The notes under the pieces are model-generated. The model had not been told where the DNA came from and ran no database searches. It worked only from the letters and a program-made list of their open reading frames with translations. DNA of 64,000 nt from Natronincola peptidivorans (GTDB taxonomy: Bacteria > Bacillota > Clostridia > Peptostreptococcales > Natronincolaceae), in assembly GCF_900111615.1 (NCBI RefSeq), contig NZ_FOHU01000016.1:1-64000 (forward strand). The letters are read 5' to 3'. This document shows, in pieces, positions 43,570 through 52,110 of the stretch. Position 1 is the first letter of the stretch, and each line of letters begins with the position of its first letter. The position numbers were made by a program, and so were the translations under genes.

Positions 43570-43745
43570 ATATCTATTCGGGATATTTAAGCACAACAAT
43601 TCTACTACTTTTCTTATTATTTCTACTAAAAATTGTAAATTCCTCCAAATTTCATCAACTTATTTGCAACTTATTCCAATCAATCTCTGTTTTCAAATAA
43701 TTACCACTAACAATAGATCATTGAAAATGTTGTTTCTTTGGGAAA
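43570..43745. repeat. Family 2 interspersed repeat, copy 3 (inside the transposon)
   Basis: It starts AATATCTATTCGGGATATTT and is colinear with the copy next to the left end of the transposon (31914-32089 and 32229-32260). It makes up much of the 443-bp gap between the ATPase and TniQ2 genes, where promoters for both divergent genes must also lie. Confidence 0.65.
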
Positions 43746-43813
43746 ATAAGTATGAGTTAAGGGGTAGCTCTTGGTGTTTATAGATAAAGACTAAACTAAA
43801 GAAAGGAAAGAAA

Positions 43814-45223
43814 ATGATGAAAAAAATAGCTGAAACTCAATCTGTACATATCAAAAGTAATTTGAATATTTGGCAAAATACATTACCTCGTTTAGCAATT
43901 CCCAATGATGATGAAAGTCTCTATAGTTACTTACTAAAGCTAGATTCAATTAATAATTTTTCTCCTGGGTCTATTTTGGATATAATAAAAAATCATAACA
44001 CTGGCCGGGTATCTCTTAATCGCCCAGGGTTATTTACAGTGGCTACAGTCCTAAACCTACCAAAACTCTGTGAACTAATCAATTTGGGAATTGATGACAT
44101 GCTTAAATTGACACTAATACCTGTTATTAAGAAAATATTTAGGGTGGATAATATATATCCAAAGCTAATCGGCTACTCTCCATTTTTTAAAATTTGTCCC
44201 AATTGTATAGCTGAAAAAAATTTACCTTTAGTACATGTCTTTAATAACATTTCTATTTGTTTTAAACACAATACTTTGCTCCATCACAAATGTCTATGTG
44301 GTAATCAAGTGAAAATATTTTCTATTGAATCTGATTCCTACTGTTGTCCTTATTGTTGTACCCCTTATGCAACTCTTCCTATTGTCAAAGCTGATGTGAA
44401 AAATGCTACCTATAAAAAACAGCTATTCTATAACAATATATATAATAGCCTCCTGCATGACAATATTAGTCTTATTCATGACCATGAAGATATAAAGGCT
44501 GGATTTGAAAACAGGTTGCAGTACTTGGCTAATTTAAATGAAATACCAACAAAGCAGATAAAGAATATGCTGGGCTATGAAATCTCGCTAACTAAAAATG
44601 GTCATGGGTTATCAAATTTGTCCATATCTAAAATTGCTGAAATGCTATATTTTTTTAATTGTACCGTAAGGGAATTTAGAGATCTTGAATTTGCTTATAA
44701 TGCACAGAAGATACAATCTGTCCATTTTAAAGCAGAGGAGAAGTCTGTTTGGAAATGTCCTAATATTTATTGTAAATATTATAATCAAAAGGATAAGGGA
44801 AACGTAAAACACTATGGAAATAAGACTTTAAAATCTGATGAGGTCATTACTGAAAGGTATTGCAAGGTCTGTGGTACAAGATTTATTGGCAATGATATTA
44901 TCCAAAGTTATGATTATAACCCAGGTTTACGAGTATATGATATTGAAAGAGCACGTAGCCGAATCAGTATTTGGCAAGAAAAGTTAAAAAACACTTGTAA
45001 CGATATGATTAAACAAAGAGTTCCTATCACTTTGACAGGAGCATTTAAAACATCAGGTATTCCCATAGGAAAAAGTTATTTTGCTGACCGTCTCGGTCTT
45101 ATTGCTATCCTAGAGGAATATGCTCAAAAGCAAAAAGAGGATTTTAAAAAATGGTCTCACGAGCTTATAGGTAATGAGGCAAGTTTTTTTCTTAGAAGAA
45201 TATATAAACGAAAAAACAATTAG
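43814..45223 (+). CDS. TniQ/TnsD-family targeting protein 2
   Basis: The 469-residue protein has the TniQ start (LPRLAIPNDDESLYSYLLKLDSIN) and a zinc-binding block CPNC...CFKHN...HHKCLCG...CPYC (residues about 128-181). A second C-x-N-x-x-C...CKVCG cluster lies near residues 315-355, as in TnsD-type proteins with DNA-recognition tails. It faces away from the other three transposition genes and converges with TnsC. TniQ1 and TniQ2 are clearly different proteins, which suggests two targeting modes. Confidence 0.85.
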   Translation: MMKKIAETQSVHIKSNLNIWQNTLPRLAIPNDDESLYSYLLKLDSINNFSPGSILDIIKNHNTGRVSLNRPGLFTVATVLNLPKLCELINLGIDDMLKLTLIPVIKKIFRVDNIYPKLIGYSPFFKICPNCIAEKNLPLVHVFNNISICFKHNTLLHHKCLCGNQVKIFSIESDSYCCPYCCTPYATLPIVKADVKNATYKKQLFYNNIYNSLLHDNISLIHDHEDIKAGFENRLQYLANLNEIPTKQIKNMLGYEISLTKNGHGLSNLSISKIAEMLYFFNCTVREFRDLEFAYNAQKIQSVHFKAEEKSVWKCPNIYCKYYNQKDKGNVKHYGNKTLKSDEVITERYCKVCGTRFIGNDIIQSYDYNPGLRVYDIERARSRISIWQEKLKNTCNDMIKQRVPITLTGAFKTSGIPIGKSYFADRLGLIAILEEYAQKQKEDFKKWSHELIGNEASFFLRRIYKRKNN

Positions 45224-45238
45224 ACATCTAGTCCTTAA

Positions 45239-46225
45239 TTAAGCATTAGCTTCTTGTGGATTACCTTTATGAGTATTTCCCTTTTTATATACTGGTTCAT
45301 TCTCTGTAGAATATAACTTATTTCTATTAATTAAATGTAATTTTGCTATATAATTTAACAAATCTATTGGAATTTCATTCATTTTTTGTATAGAAGCTAC
45401 TCTAACAGATTCATATATTAGTTTTGCTAGATGCTCCATGGCAACTCTTCTACAATTATGGACGTCGAGATCAGGGTGGGTAAGCCAAGCAAATATAGTA
45501 TCAGACCACTGTATTAAATTAATTTGAGATAAGAAAGGTTTATATAACTCATCATATACATATAATACCTCGGCTACTTCCTGAGGAGTATGACCTTGTA
45601 CCACACGAAACAAAGCAAATCTTTCGTAGAATTGCTGCATCCAATCTTCACTTCTAGTATTCATAATTTTACTCCATACACTAATTTGATTACCACTAAG
45701 TATGCTACTTAATACAACACTAATATAATAATTTTTTTCCAATTCTAGTGTGTCGGTTAACCACTTGATAAATTTGAAATGATGTATATTTAATTCATGA
45801 GCATCATCTATAATCAGCTGTTCAACCCCAAAGTTGGGGATATTATCGATAAGCCATTTTTTTAAAACAGAATTATTTGATTTTGGAAGAGTGCCAAAGC
45901 ATCTACATAATGAAGAAATTATATCACTTGCATTATTACTCTCAGGTGATCTAATTGCAAGAACTGGTATGCGTGTTATGCCATTATATTCTTTTATTGC
46001 ACCACTATTTTTAACTAAATCTTTTATACACCAGCTTTTACCATTTCTTGAATGTGCACCAACAATTGCCCACTTTTTCTTTAACCTAACTTCATTAATA
46101 AAGTCTTGAAATCGCTGGGAAAATGCAGTTTCAATGAATGTATATTTATATATGTCTAATAATTTAATCTCTATTTCTTCATCTATGTTGCTATTCGTGT
46201 CAATTATATTAATGTTGTTAATCAT
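45239..46225 (-). CDS. tnsC: TnsC-type AAA+ transposition regulator
   Basis: A 328-residue AAA+ ATPase with Walker A GAHSRNGKSW (residues 56-65), Walker B LIIDDAHEL (137-145) and a sensor-like VVLSSILSGN stretch. TnsC proteins assemble on target DNA and pass it from TniQ to the transposase. The gene follows the TnsA-TnsB fusion by 15 bp, and the stop lies 15 bp from the convergent TniQ2 stop. Confidence 0.88.
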   Translation of the reverse strand: MINNINIIDTNSNIDEEIEIKLLDIYKYTFIETAFSQRFQDFINEVRLKKKWAIVGAHSRNGKSWCIKDLVKNSGAIKEYNGITRIPVLAIRSPESNNASDIISSLCRCFGTLPKSNNSVLKKWLIDNIPNFGVEQLIIDDAHELNIHHFKFIKWLTDTLELEKNYYISVVLSSILSGNQISVWSKIMNTRSEDWMQQFYERFALFRVVQGHTPQEVAEVLYVYDELYKPFLSQINLIQWSDTIFAWLTHPDLDVHNCRRVAMEHLAKLIYESVRVASIQKMNEIPIDLLNYIAKLHLINRNKLYSTENEPVYKKGNTHKGNPQEANA

Positions 46226-46240
46226 TCTAACACCCTTATT

Positions 46241-48766
46241 TTAAAATTTCCTTACGTGTAATTTTTTTAATGAAGATTTATCAATATTAACATCTACAGG
46301 TTTTATATCACAAATTTCATTTATATCTTCATTTAATCGTTGTTGCGATAATACCTTTTGCACCTTTTCAATATGAATATCTTGATTATTATATAATCTC
46401 TGTTGTTCAATAAATTGAGCATCTTTTTCTTTTAGAGTAGATTTTTTAATCTTTTTTGTATTACTTATAATTCGATTATGATTAGCCCTTGCTTTTTTAT
46501 TGCTTATTTTTTTTAGTTTCTCAGAATCTTTTTTTAGAACCTTATCTTCCCATATGCTTAATCGAGTTCCAAGAAGTTCTTGGCTATATGCCTCACAATA
46601 ATATGTTCCATCTTGAAGATATACATATATTACAGAAATATCCTGCTTATCATATCTTATATTAACCCTTTGATCTACTATATTTCCCATCATTGTTATA
46701 TTTTGATACCATCTATTGCCAAATGAAATGCCTTTTGTATTTACTTTCCTACTTTTTTCTTCTTTCATTAATAAAAGCTTTAGCTCATCTTTACTACCAA
46801 GCCATTGTGGTACCATCAGTTTATTATTTTTCTCTTCTAGCATCCATAAATTGTACCTTGTATGTTTCCTTAAATCATCATATTCTTGATGATAACTATC
46901 TACTATCGCTTGCACAAATGCTTCTTCAAAATCAGCTAAAGTAATCCCTGCTTTCAGCACTTCCTTTTCAAGCTCTTTTGGATCTCGGCCCTTTGAATAT
47001 CCAGGTAACCTCGAAGTAAGCCTTCTTAAAGTCCACGTAAATAGTGCCTCTATAGCACCTTTTATATCAGGGGTACCTGGAGGTGCAATTTCTTCAGTAA
47101 TACCAAAACGTTTTACAAGTACATCCGTAGCTCGTTTTGAAATAAATATTTTTCCATTATCACTTAAAATTTTCCTTGGAATTCCTGTGCTTGGCCATTC
47201 ATTTTCGCAATTATAATGACTGACAATAGAATCTTTGGGTTCCATGCAACATTTTAGTGCCCTCATGTAATCTTCTTCAATAGGTTCTTTTAATGAAAAA
47301 GAATATCCTAATGTATTGGCAGTTTTTACATCAATCAATACTACTGACCATATTTTTCCAGCTACATCTTGTTTGTCTGATGTGACAATTTTTATATCCA
47401 ACCAGTTGGCATCTACTTGTACTTGATCTAATGGTGAAGCTATAGAATCAACCCATCTTCCATGGGTTGTCATCTTTCTCTTGGAGGATTTTTTTCTCCC
47501 CTTTGAAGTTAATAAATCTGAATCTTGTTCTAACTTTTTTAATAATCTGTATAATTGGTCATAAGATGGCAAAGGTATCATTGTATTTGTTTTCTTTCCA
47601 AGGGTTATTATTGCTTTTCTTAACTCATCGGACTCATAAATTTGCATAGCTTTCCAGCTTGCATTTTTTTTATGTATTTTTCTTATCTCATTTACTACAT
47701 CTTCTCTTATAAAAGTCTTTGGCCCATTATATTCCCAGTAAGATATGAGAGCCTTTTCACCATAGGTTAAGTATTTATTTATTAAATTATATAGATTAGA
47801 TCTTGATAAATTAAAGTTTTTTGCTATTTGTGATATTGATAATTTCCTATGTGAAGATATAGCTTCTAAAACTGCTGCACGTTTTTTGAAAAATTCTTCT
47901 TTCTTTTCTTCATTTAGAAATTCATTGTCAATAAAACTATTTCTAACATCAGTTTTTTCAATCTGAGACTCGTTATCAGTATCATTATTATTATGCATTT
48001 CTAATATTTCTGAATATGTCAAATGAATATTTCTAGTTAAGTATAGGAATTGATCTTTTGAATTAATTCCTATTTTACTCATTCTTTTTAATTCTTCATT
48101 TTCAATATCAAACTTTAACCTTCTCTCTTTAGTCAAGCGATTAACAAACTCATAAACACACATTTCAACTTCTTTTGCAGAAAATTTGCTAGCTATAAGT
48201 CTTACAATATCTTCTATAGAAACAAGCTGGTTATCCTGAAATATTGCCACAATTTTGCTTTCAATCTCTTGGTTTCTATACATAGACTTATCATATGATT
48301 TCAATAGTATCAAATTATCGTAATGAGTTTTAGAAATAATATTTTCATCAAAGATAAGCCAATATTCCCAGTTCCTTTCTTCACAATAATCAATTGCTGC
48401 TACCGCTTTAGATAAACCTATATTTGTTATTTTATCTTCTCTTTTTCCAATCTCAGCAATGATTGTTCTTCCATCGTGAAGTGTTAAAAGAAAATCTGGG
48501 TAGTAATTATGTCTTTTGTCATTCACTTCATAAGGAATTTCAATTGGCACTAAATTATTCTTTGGCAGATTATATGACTCAGAAAAAGCATCATCTATAT
48601 CAGCCCTTTCAATATTTAATACGTCTGAACGATACTCAGCATAATATAAAAACTTTTCTTCTATAGTGCTAACAAAAGGTATATGTACGCTTATACTTCT
48701 TGAAGTTGGAAACCATCCTTTTATTGATTTATTCGCTAGCTTAAAAATAGAAAGACCTTTATTCAT
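46241..48766 (-). CDS. tnsAB: TnsA-TnsB fusion transposase
   Basis: About 841 residues. Residues 1-200 form a TnsA-like endonuclease domain with E36/E37, D91 (HNYYPDF) and AEIGK (105-108) on the core strands. It is followed by a winged-helix-like stretch, a helix-turn-helix at about 308-331 (SISQIAKNFNLSRSNLYNLI), and the DDE integrase core with D452, D536 (SDNG) and E573. A basic tail ends the protein. This joins the 5'-cutting and the 3'-joining activities in one chain. In the TnsA part the usual E-x-K spacing is E-I-G-K, one residue off. Start at ATG 48766 with AGGTG in front. Confidence 0.9.
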   Translation of the reverse strand: MNKGLSIFKLANKSIKGWFPTSRSISVHIPFVSTIEEKFLYYAEYRSDVLNIERADIDDAFSESYNLPKNNLVPIEIPYEVNDKRHNYYPDFLLTLHDGRTIIAEIGKREDKITNIGLSKAVAAIDYCEERNWEYWLIFDENIISKTHYDNLILLKSYDKSMYRNQEIESKIVAIFQDNQLVSIEDIVRLIASKFSAKEVEMCVYEFVNRLTKERRLKFDIENEELKRMSKIGINSKDQFLYLTRNIHLTYSEILEMHNNNDTDNESQIEKTDVRNSFIDNEFLNEEKKEEFFKKRAAVLEAISSHRKLSISQIAKNFNLSRSNLYNLINKYLTYGEKALISYWEYNGPKTFIREDVVNEIRKIHKKNASWKAMQIYESDELRKAIITLGKKTNTMIPLPSYDQLYRLLKKLEQDSDLLTSKGRKKSSKRKMTTHGRWVDSIASPLDQVQVDANWLDIKIVTSDKQDVAGKIWSVVLIDVKTANTLGYSFSLKEPIEEDYMRALKCCMEPKDSIVSHYNCENEWPSTGIPRKILSDNGKIFISKRATDVLVKRFGITEEIAPPGTPDIKGAIEALFTWTLRRLTSRLPGYSKGRDPKELEKEVLKAGITLADFEEAFVQAIVDSYHQEYDDLRKHTRYNLWMLEEKNNKLMVPQWLGSKDELKLLLMKEEKSRKVNTKGISFGNRWYQNITMMGNIVDQRVNIRYDKQDISVIYVYLQDGTYYCEAYSQELLGTRLSIWEDKVLKKDSEKLKKISNKKARANHNRIISNTKKIKKSTLKEKDAQFIEQQRLYNNQDIHIEKVQKVLSQQRLNEDINEICDIKPVDVNIDKSSLKKLHVRKF

Positions 48767-48832
48767 ATCTACACCTACCATAATTGTTATAATTTTATAT
48801 TATTACCAATAATTTAATATAACATTTATCAA

Positions 48833-50017
48833 TTATATTTTTAATGTATGAACTCGCTTTAAACCGTAATATACGTGAGGAACTAATTCAAACTCATAAA
48901 ATACTGTAATTTCATTACATACTACTTTTATTTTCCCCTTAATTTTTATACCATAAGAAAATTGATTGTAAAGATAAGATTTATGTGGATAATCTATTTT
49001 ATGTTTTTCAAATAAATCTAATTGCATAACTAAGTAATTAAACTTTTCTAAAATGCATATAGAATCAATTTGTTTATAATTGCTAAATAACTCTTTTTCT
49101 CCGTCAATAGCTACATTTAAGATTTTACACTGGAAATTTTCCACTTCAGGAACCTTAAGAGTTGAAAATTCATATGCTGTGAATCTAAACTCCTCCATCT
49201 TTGATATAATTTCAGAAAATTTTAGAATATTATGCCATCTATAATTCTGATATGGTATTGGCATTTTTATGTCCATATAAAACGAAAAAAAGTTCTGAAT
49301 ATGATTAATATCTTCATATTTAAACTTCTGTAGAAAAATCATCTTTCTAAATAAGCTTTTAACGATTTTTTCGTTTTTGTTAACTAAATTTATATCTTCA
49401 TTAATAAAATTAGTAAATATACTTTGTACAAAAGATTGATTTTTAATTATTCCATAATCTTGTTTTTGGTATGACTCTCTATATGAAGCACTACACTTTT
49501 TATTGGAGCATTTTAATGGTTGGCTTACCTTGAAAAGATCAGTTGTTCTTTTGCATCTGCATTTATATATCAGCTTTGCTCCATGAATAAGACAAGTATT
49601 CACTTCATTAAACAAAAACAAAACGGGGATTTTCCATTCTTTAATGCAAATGGGGCAGAATTTCATTAAAGATATTTTGAAAGCATTTTTTGTATGTCGA
49701 TTATTATATTTATATAGCTTTTTACGGATGCCATTTACGCTAATATTATTTATATAATCCTGGGTAATACCTGTAATTTCAGTAACCTTTGATATATCAA
49801 TATTTGATTCAATCTCAGCTATTTTATAAGGGTCTGAATTATATCGTAAGTATTTTTCAGGAAGTACCTCTTTGATAATTGCATTTGGAGAAAGTCCATT
49901 AATAAAAGCTAGTCTAAATAGATATCCTATTAAACTTTCTCCTTGAAAAGGATTTGAAAGTACTGGAAGGGTCTTATTCCATAGTTCTTTTTGTTTACAT
50001 ACATCTATTTGCTTCAT
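48833..50017 (-). CDS. TniQ/TnsD-family targeting protein 1
   Basis: About 394 residues. The TniQ start (LPVLSNPFQGESLIGYLFRLAFINGLSP) is followed by a zinc block CPIC...CLIHGAKLIYKCRCK...CSNKKC. The tail lacks the second cysteine cluster of TniQ2. ATG 50017 with GGAGAG upstream is the start; an open frame continues to 50242 only because it crosses the transposon end and the tRNA gene. It is the gene closest to the tRNA-proximal end, the place of tnsD-like genes in many elements, so it is the better candidate for tRNA recognition. Confidence 0.85.
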   Translation of the reverse strand: MKQIDVCKQKELWNKTLPVLSNPFQGESLIGYLFRLAFINGLSPNAIIKEVLPEKYLRYNSDPYKIAEIESNIDISKVTEITGITQDYINNISVNGIRKKLYKYNNRHTKNAFKISLMKFCPICIKEWKIPVLFLFNEVNTCLIHGAKLIYKCRCKRTTDLFKVSQPLKCSNKKCSASYRESYQKQDYGIIKNQSFVQSIFTNFINEDINLVNKNEKIVKSLFRKMIFLQKFKYEDINHIQNFFSFYMDIKMPIPYQNYRWHNILKFSEIISKMEEFRFTAYEFSTLKVPEVENFQCKILNVAIDGEKELFSNYKQIDSICILEKFNYLVMQLDLFEKHKIDYPHKSYLYNQFSYGIKIKGKIKVVCNEITVFYEFELVPHVYYGLKRVHTLKI

Positions 50018-50106
50018 ATAATCTCTCCATCTATTAATTATTTTATAAAAAAAGAAAAGGGAATAGTTGTAAATAACAACTACCCCCTTTTCTTTCTTGT
50101 TAAAAT

Positions 50107-50193
50107 TGTCCAACATTCGCACAAAATGTCCAACATTGGTGCAAAATGTCCAACATTGGTGCAAAAAGTGTCCAACATTCGCGCAAATTACCA
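50107..50193. repeat. Right end of the Tn7-like element with four transposase-site repeats
   Basis: Four copies of TGTCCAACATTSGYNCAA lie in tandem at 50107-50124, 50127-50144, 50147-50164 and 50169-50186, then TTACCA closes the end. Spacing is about 20 bp. The motif is the reverse complement of the left-end repeats. A closely packed array at the right and a looser one at the left is the Tn7 plan. Confidence 0.87.
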
Positions 50194-50199
50194 ATTCTG
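50194..50199. repeat. Direct repeat flanking the transposon, right copy
   Basis: ATTCTG immediately follows the right terminal repeat and equals the six bases before the left terminal repeat. It lies four bases from the CCA end of tRNA-Val. Confidence 0.75.
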
Positions 50200-50202
50200 A
50201 CT

Positions 50203-50278
50203 TGGTGGGCAATAACGGACTCGAACCGCTGACTTCCTCCACGTCAAGGAGACACTCTACCAGCTGAGTTAATTGCCC
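50203..50278 (-). tRNA. tRNA-Val (anticodon GAC)
   Basis: A 76-nt cloverleaf on the minus strand. The acceptor stem is GGGCAAT/ATTGCCC with an encoded CCA, the D-arm is AGCTGGTAGAGT, the anticodon loop TTGACGT (anticodon GAC), and the T-arm GCGGTTCGAGTCCGT. The gene is intact and its 3' end points at the transposon, which begins 10 bp beyond. Confidence 0.95.
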
Positions 50279-50289
50279 ATGTGAGAGTT

Positions 50290-50319
50290 ATTATAGCATA
50301 TTTTCTATAGGTTTTGCAA
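50290..50319 (-). promoter_or_regulatory. Promoter of tRNA-Val
   Basis: On the minus strand TTGCAA (50314-50319) and TATAAT (50290-50295) are separated by 18 bp, and the tRNA 5' end follows 12 bp after the -10 box. The rest of the gap to 50540 contains only a fragment of the interspersed repeat with TTCTTCACTATCCTCAGAAT. Confidence 0.75.
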
Positions 50320-50540
50320 CTAGAATATAATTGAAATATTAAAATCTATCACTGTAGTTGTTAGATTCTTCACTATCCTCAGAATGACCGCCTCCCTAGA
50401 TGTGCATAGTGCTTATAAAATATCCACATTCATCTTTAACAAGGGCTTTTCATAAAATATAAAGTGGGCTGCTTTTGTTTTTATCTCTATCCTTTGGGTA
50501 AAAGGTAAAATAGAAGTTTTAGGTGAAGGAGGTCTAACCT

Positions 50541-51509
50541 GTGGAAAAATCAAAAAGATTGTTTTTAAAACAGCCTATGATGCGAAAAGTAATTTATAGT
50601 TTAATTCCTATTACCTTAGGGGCTGTTTATTTTTTTGGTTGGAGGACATTAGTTTTAATGACGGTTGTTACTCTTTGTGGCATCCTCACAGAGTATCTAT
50701 TTGAAAAAAGGCTGAACAAACCAATAACAGAAGCAGTTATTGTTACTAGTATGCTTTTTACTTTGACTTTACCTGTATCTACCCCCTTCTGGGTGGCTAT
50801 TCTTGGTATCGTTTTTGGTGTTATGTTTGCGAAAGAAGTGTTTGGTGGATTTGGAAGAAATGTTTTTAATCCTGCTTTAGTGGGGAGAACCTTTCTATAT
50901 GTGTGTTTTCCTGAATATCTGACTGCCCGTTGGAATTTGGTAGCTTCAGGATTTCCTGGTGGATTTGCTAGCTATATGACCCCTGCTATGGACTCCATTA
51001 CGAAAGCTACTCCTTTAGCTGCCCTCAATCAAAATGCTGATATTTTTTCCATCCATCAATTGTTCTTGGGAGGTGTTTCAGGCTCTTCAGGAGAAACCAG
51101 CGCTCTTTTGATATTGATTGCTGCTATTTATCTTGTTTACACAAAAACTGCTGATTGGCAGCTAATGGCATCTCCTATTATAGGCTTTGTTGCCTTAAGT
51201 AGTCTATTACAATTATTGAATGTACCTGGTGTTGCCAATCCTACGTATGCTTTGTTTTCCGGGGGCTTTATATTTTTATCCATCTTTTTTGTAACTGAGC
51301 CCATCACTGCCCCCAAAACAGATGAAGCGAAATGGATCTATGGCCTACTGATTGGTATGATCACAGTTGCAATAAGAACCTTTGGTATTTTTGTAGGTGG
51401 TGCAGCTTTTGCAGTGCTTATTATGAATACCTTTGTCCCTATCATGGATGAAGGTATAAAGTATATGAAATCTAACAAAAGGCAGGTGGCTGCTGATGAA
51501 AAAGTTTAG
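50541..51509 (+). CDS. nqrB: NqrB/RnfD subunit of an ion-translocating NADH complex
   Basis: The 322-residue membrane protein has nine or ten helices and the NqrB/RnfD blocks FGRNVFNPALVGRTFL, SITKATPLAAL (with the Thr that carries covalent FMN) and FFVTEPITAPKT. A GTG start follows AAGGAGGTCTAACCT. It is first in an operon of five tightly spaced genes and holds the membrane flavin. The last gene is nqrF-like, so I name this set as nqr. Confidence 0.88.
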   Translation: MEKSKRLFLKQPMMRKVIYSLIPITLGAVYFFGWRTLVLMTVVTLCGILTEYLFEKRLNKPITEAVIVTSMLFTLTLPVSTPFWVAILGIVFGVMFAKEVFGGFGRNVFNPALVGRTFLYVCFPEYLTARWNLVASGFPGGFASYMTPAMDSITKATPLAALNQNADIFSIHQLFLGGVSGSSGETSALLILIAAIYLVYTKTADWQLMASPIIGFVALSSLLQLLNVPGVANPTYALFSGGFIFLSIFFVTEPITAPKTDEAKWIYGLLIGMITVAIRTFGIFVGGAAFAVLIMNTFVPIMDEGIKYMKSNKRQVAADEKV

Positions 51510-52110
51510 CTTTAAGCCTATAGCATTTATGATGGTGCTTACCATCATTTATACAGGTGTTCTAGCCACCATTAATGAGGCAACCATTGATAGGATACAG
51601 ATGAATAACCAGCTAAGGGAGCGAAAGGCCTTCCTCTATGCATTGGATATAGATACATCTGATAAAAATGCTGAAGAAATCAACAGTCTCTATGACGATC
51701 ATGTTCAAGAGATTACGGTAAGTGATAAAACCATCTATGAAGGCTACAAAGATGATGAATTGATAGGCTATCTTTTGCCTATTGAAGGTGATGCTGTATG
51801 GGGGGAGTTAAAGGCAATTATTGCAGTCACTCCTGATTTTCAAGAGGTTTTAGGGATAGATTTTTTATCCCATAATGAGACCCCAGGTCTTGGAGGTAGG
51901 ATTGATGAAGACTCTTTTAAAGAGCAGTTTAGAAATATAACACTGGATCTGGATAAGGAAGATGATTTTATCGTATATAATCCTGACCCCGACGGTCAGG
52001 TGGATTCTATCTCTGGTGCTACAGGAACCTCCAACGCTGTTAGAAGAATTTTAAATAATAATTTATCCATCTATATATCAGAGGTAAAGGGGGAGTTAGA
52101 GAATGACTAG
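51496..52110 (+). CDS. nqrC: NqrC/RnfG subunit
   Basis: A 204-residue protein with one N-terminal membrane helix and an outside FMN-binding domain. The SGATGTS motif (173-179) supplies the threonine for covalent FMN linkage (T178), and ETPGLGGRI is the second family block. It overlaps nqrB by 14 bp. Confidence 0.9.
   Translation: MKKFSFKPIAFMMVLTIIYTGVLATINEATIDRIQMNNQLRERKAFLYALDIDTSDKNAEEINSLYDDHVQEITVSDKTIYEGYKDDELIGYLLPIEGDAVWGELKAIIAVTPDFQEVLGIDFLSHNETPGLGGRIDEDSFKEQFRNITLDLDKEDDFIVYNPDPDGQVDSISGATGTSNAVRRILNNNLSIYISEVKGELEND

Larger units (their letters stand above)
32322..50193. mobile_element. Tn7-like transposon inserted beside tRNA-Val
   Basis: The 17.9-kb element is bounded by imperfect inverted ends (TGGTAACTTGCAGGAATG left, TGGTAATTTGCGCGAATG right), repeated 18-bp transposase sites and a flanking ATTCTG direct repeat. 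It encodes TniQ1, a TnsA-TnsB fusion and TnsC at the right end, and a second TniQ on the opposite strand. Cargo fills the left two thirds: a membrane-anchored protein, an ABC-3C-type operon, a polytopic membrane protein, a group II intron and a P-loop ATPase. I find no CRISPR repeats or Cas genes. The right end is about 10 bp downstream of tRNA-Val(GAC), implying TniQ/TnsD-type homing to the tRNA gene. All four transposition genes are open and both ends are intact, so it may be active. Confidence 0.88.

Noticed and set aside
50107-50186. Short tandem repeats that could be taken for a CRISPR array
   Set aside because: The units are 18 bp with spacers of 2-4 bp and recur inverted at the other transposon end, so they are transposase binding sites.
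32322-50193. CRISPR-associated transposon
   Set aside because: Despite two TniQ proteins and a TnsAB fusion, no Cas gene and no repeat-spacer array are visible in the element.
50018-50242. N-terminal 75 residues of an extended TniQ1 frame
   Set aside because: This part reads through the transposon end repeats and the tRNA gene; the translated NVGHF repeats are only the 18-bp transposase sites. A proper start with a ribosome site exists at 50017.
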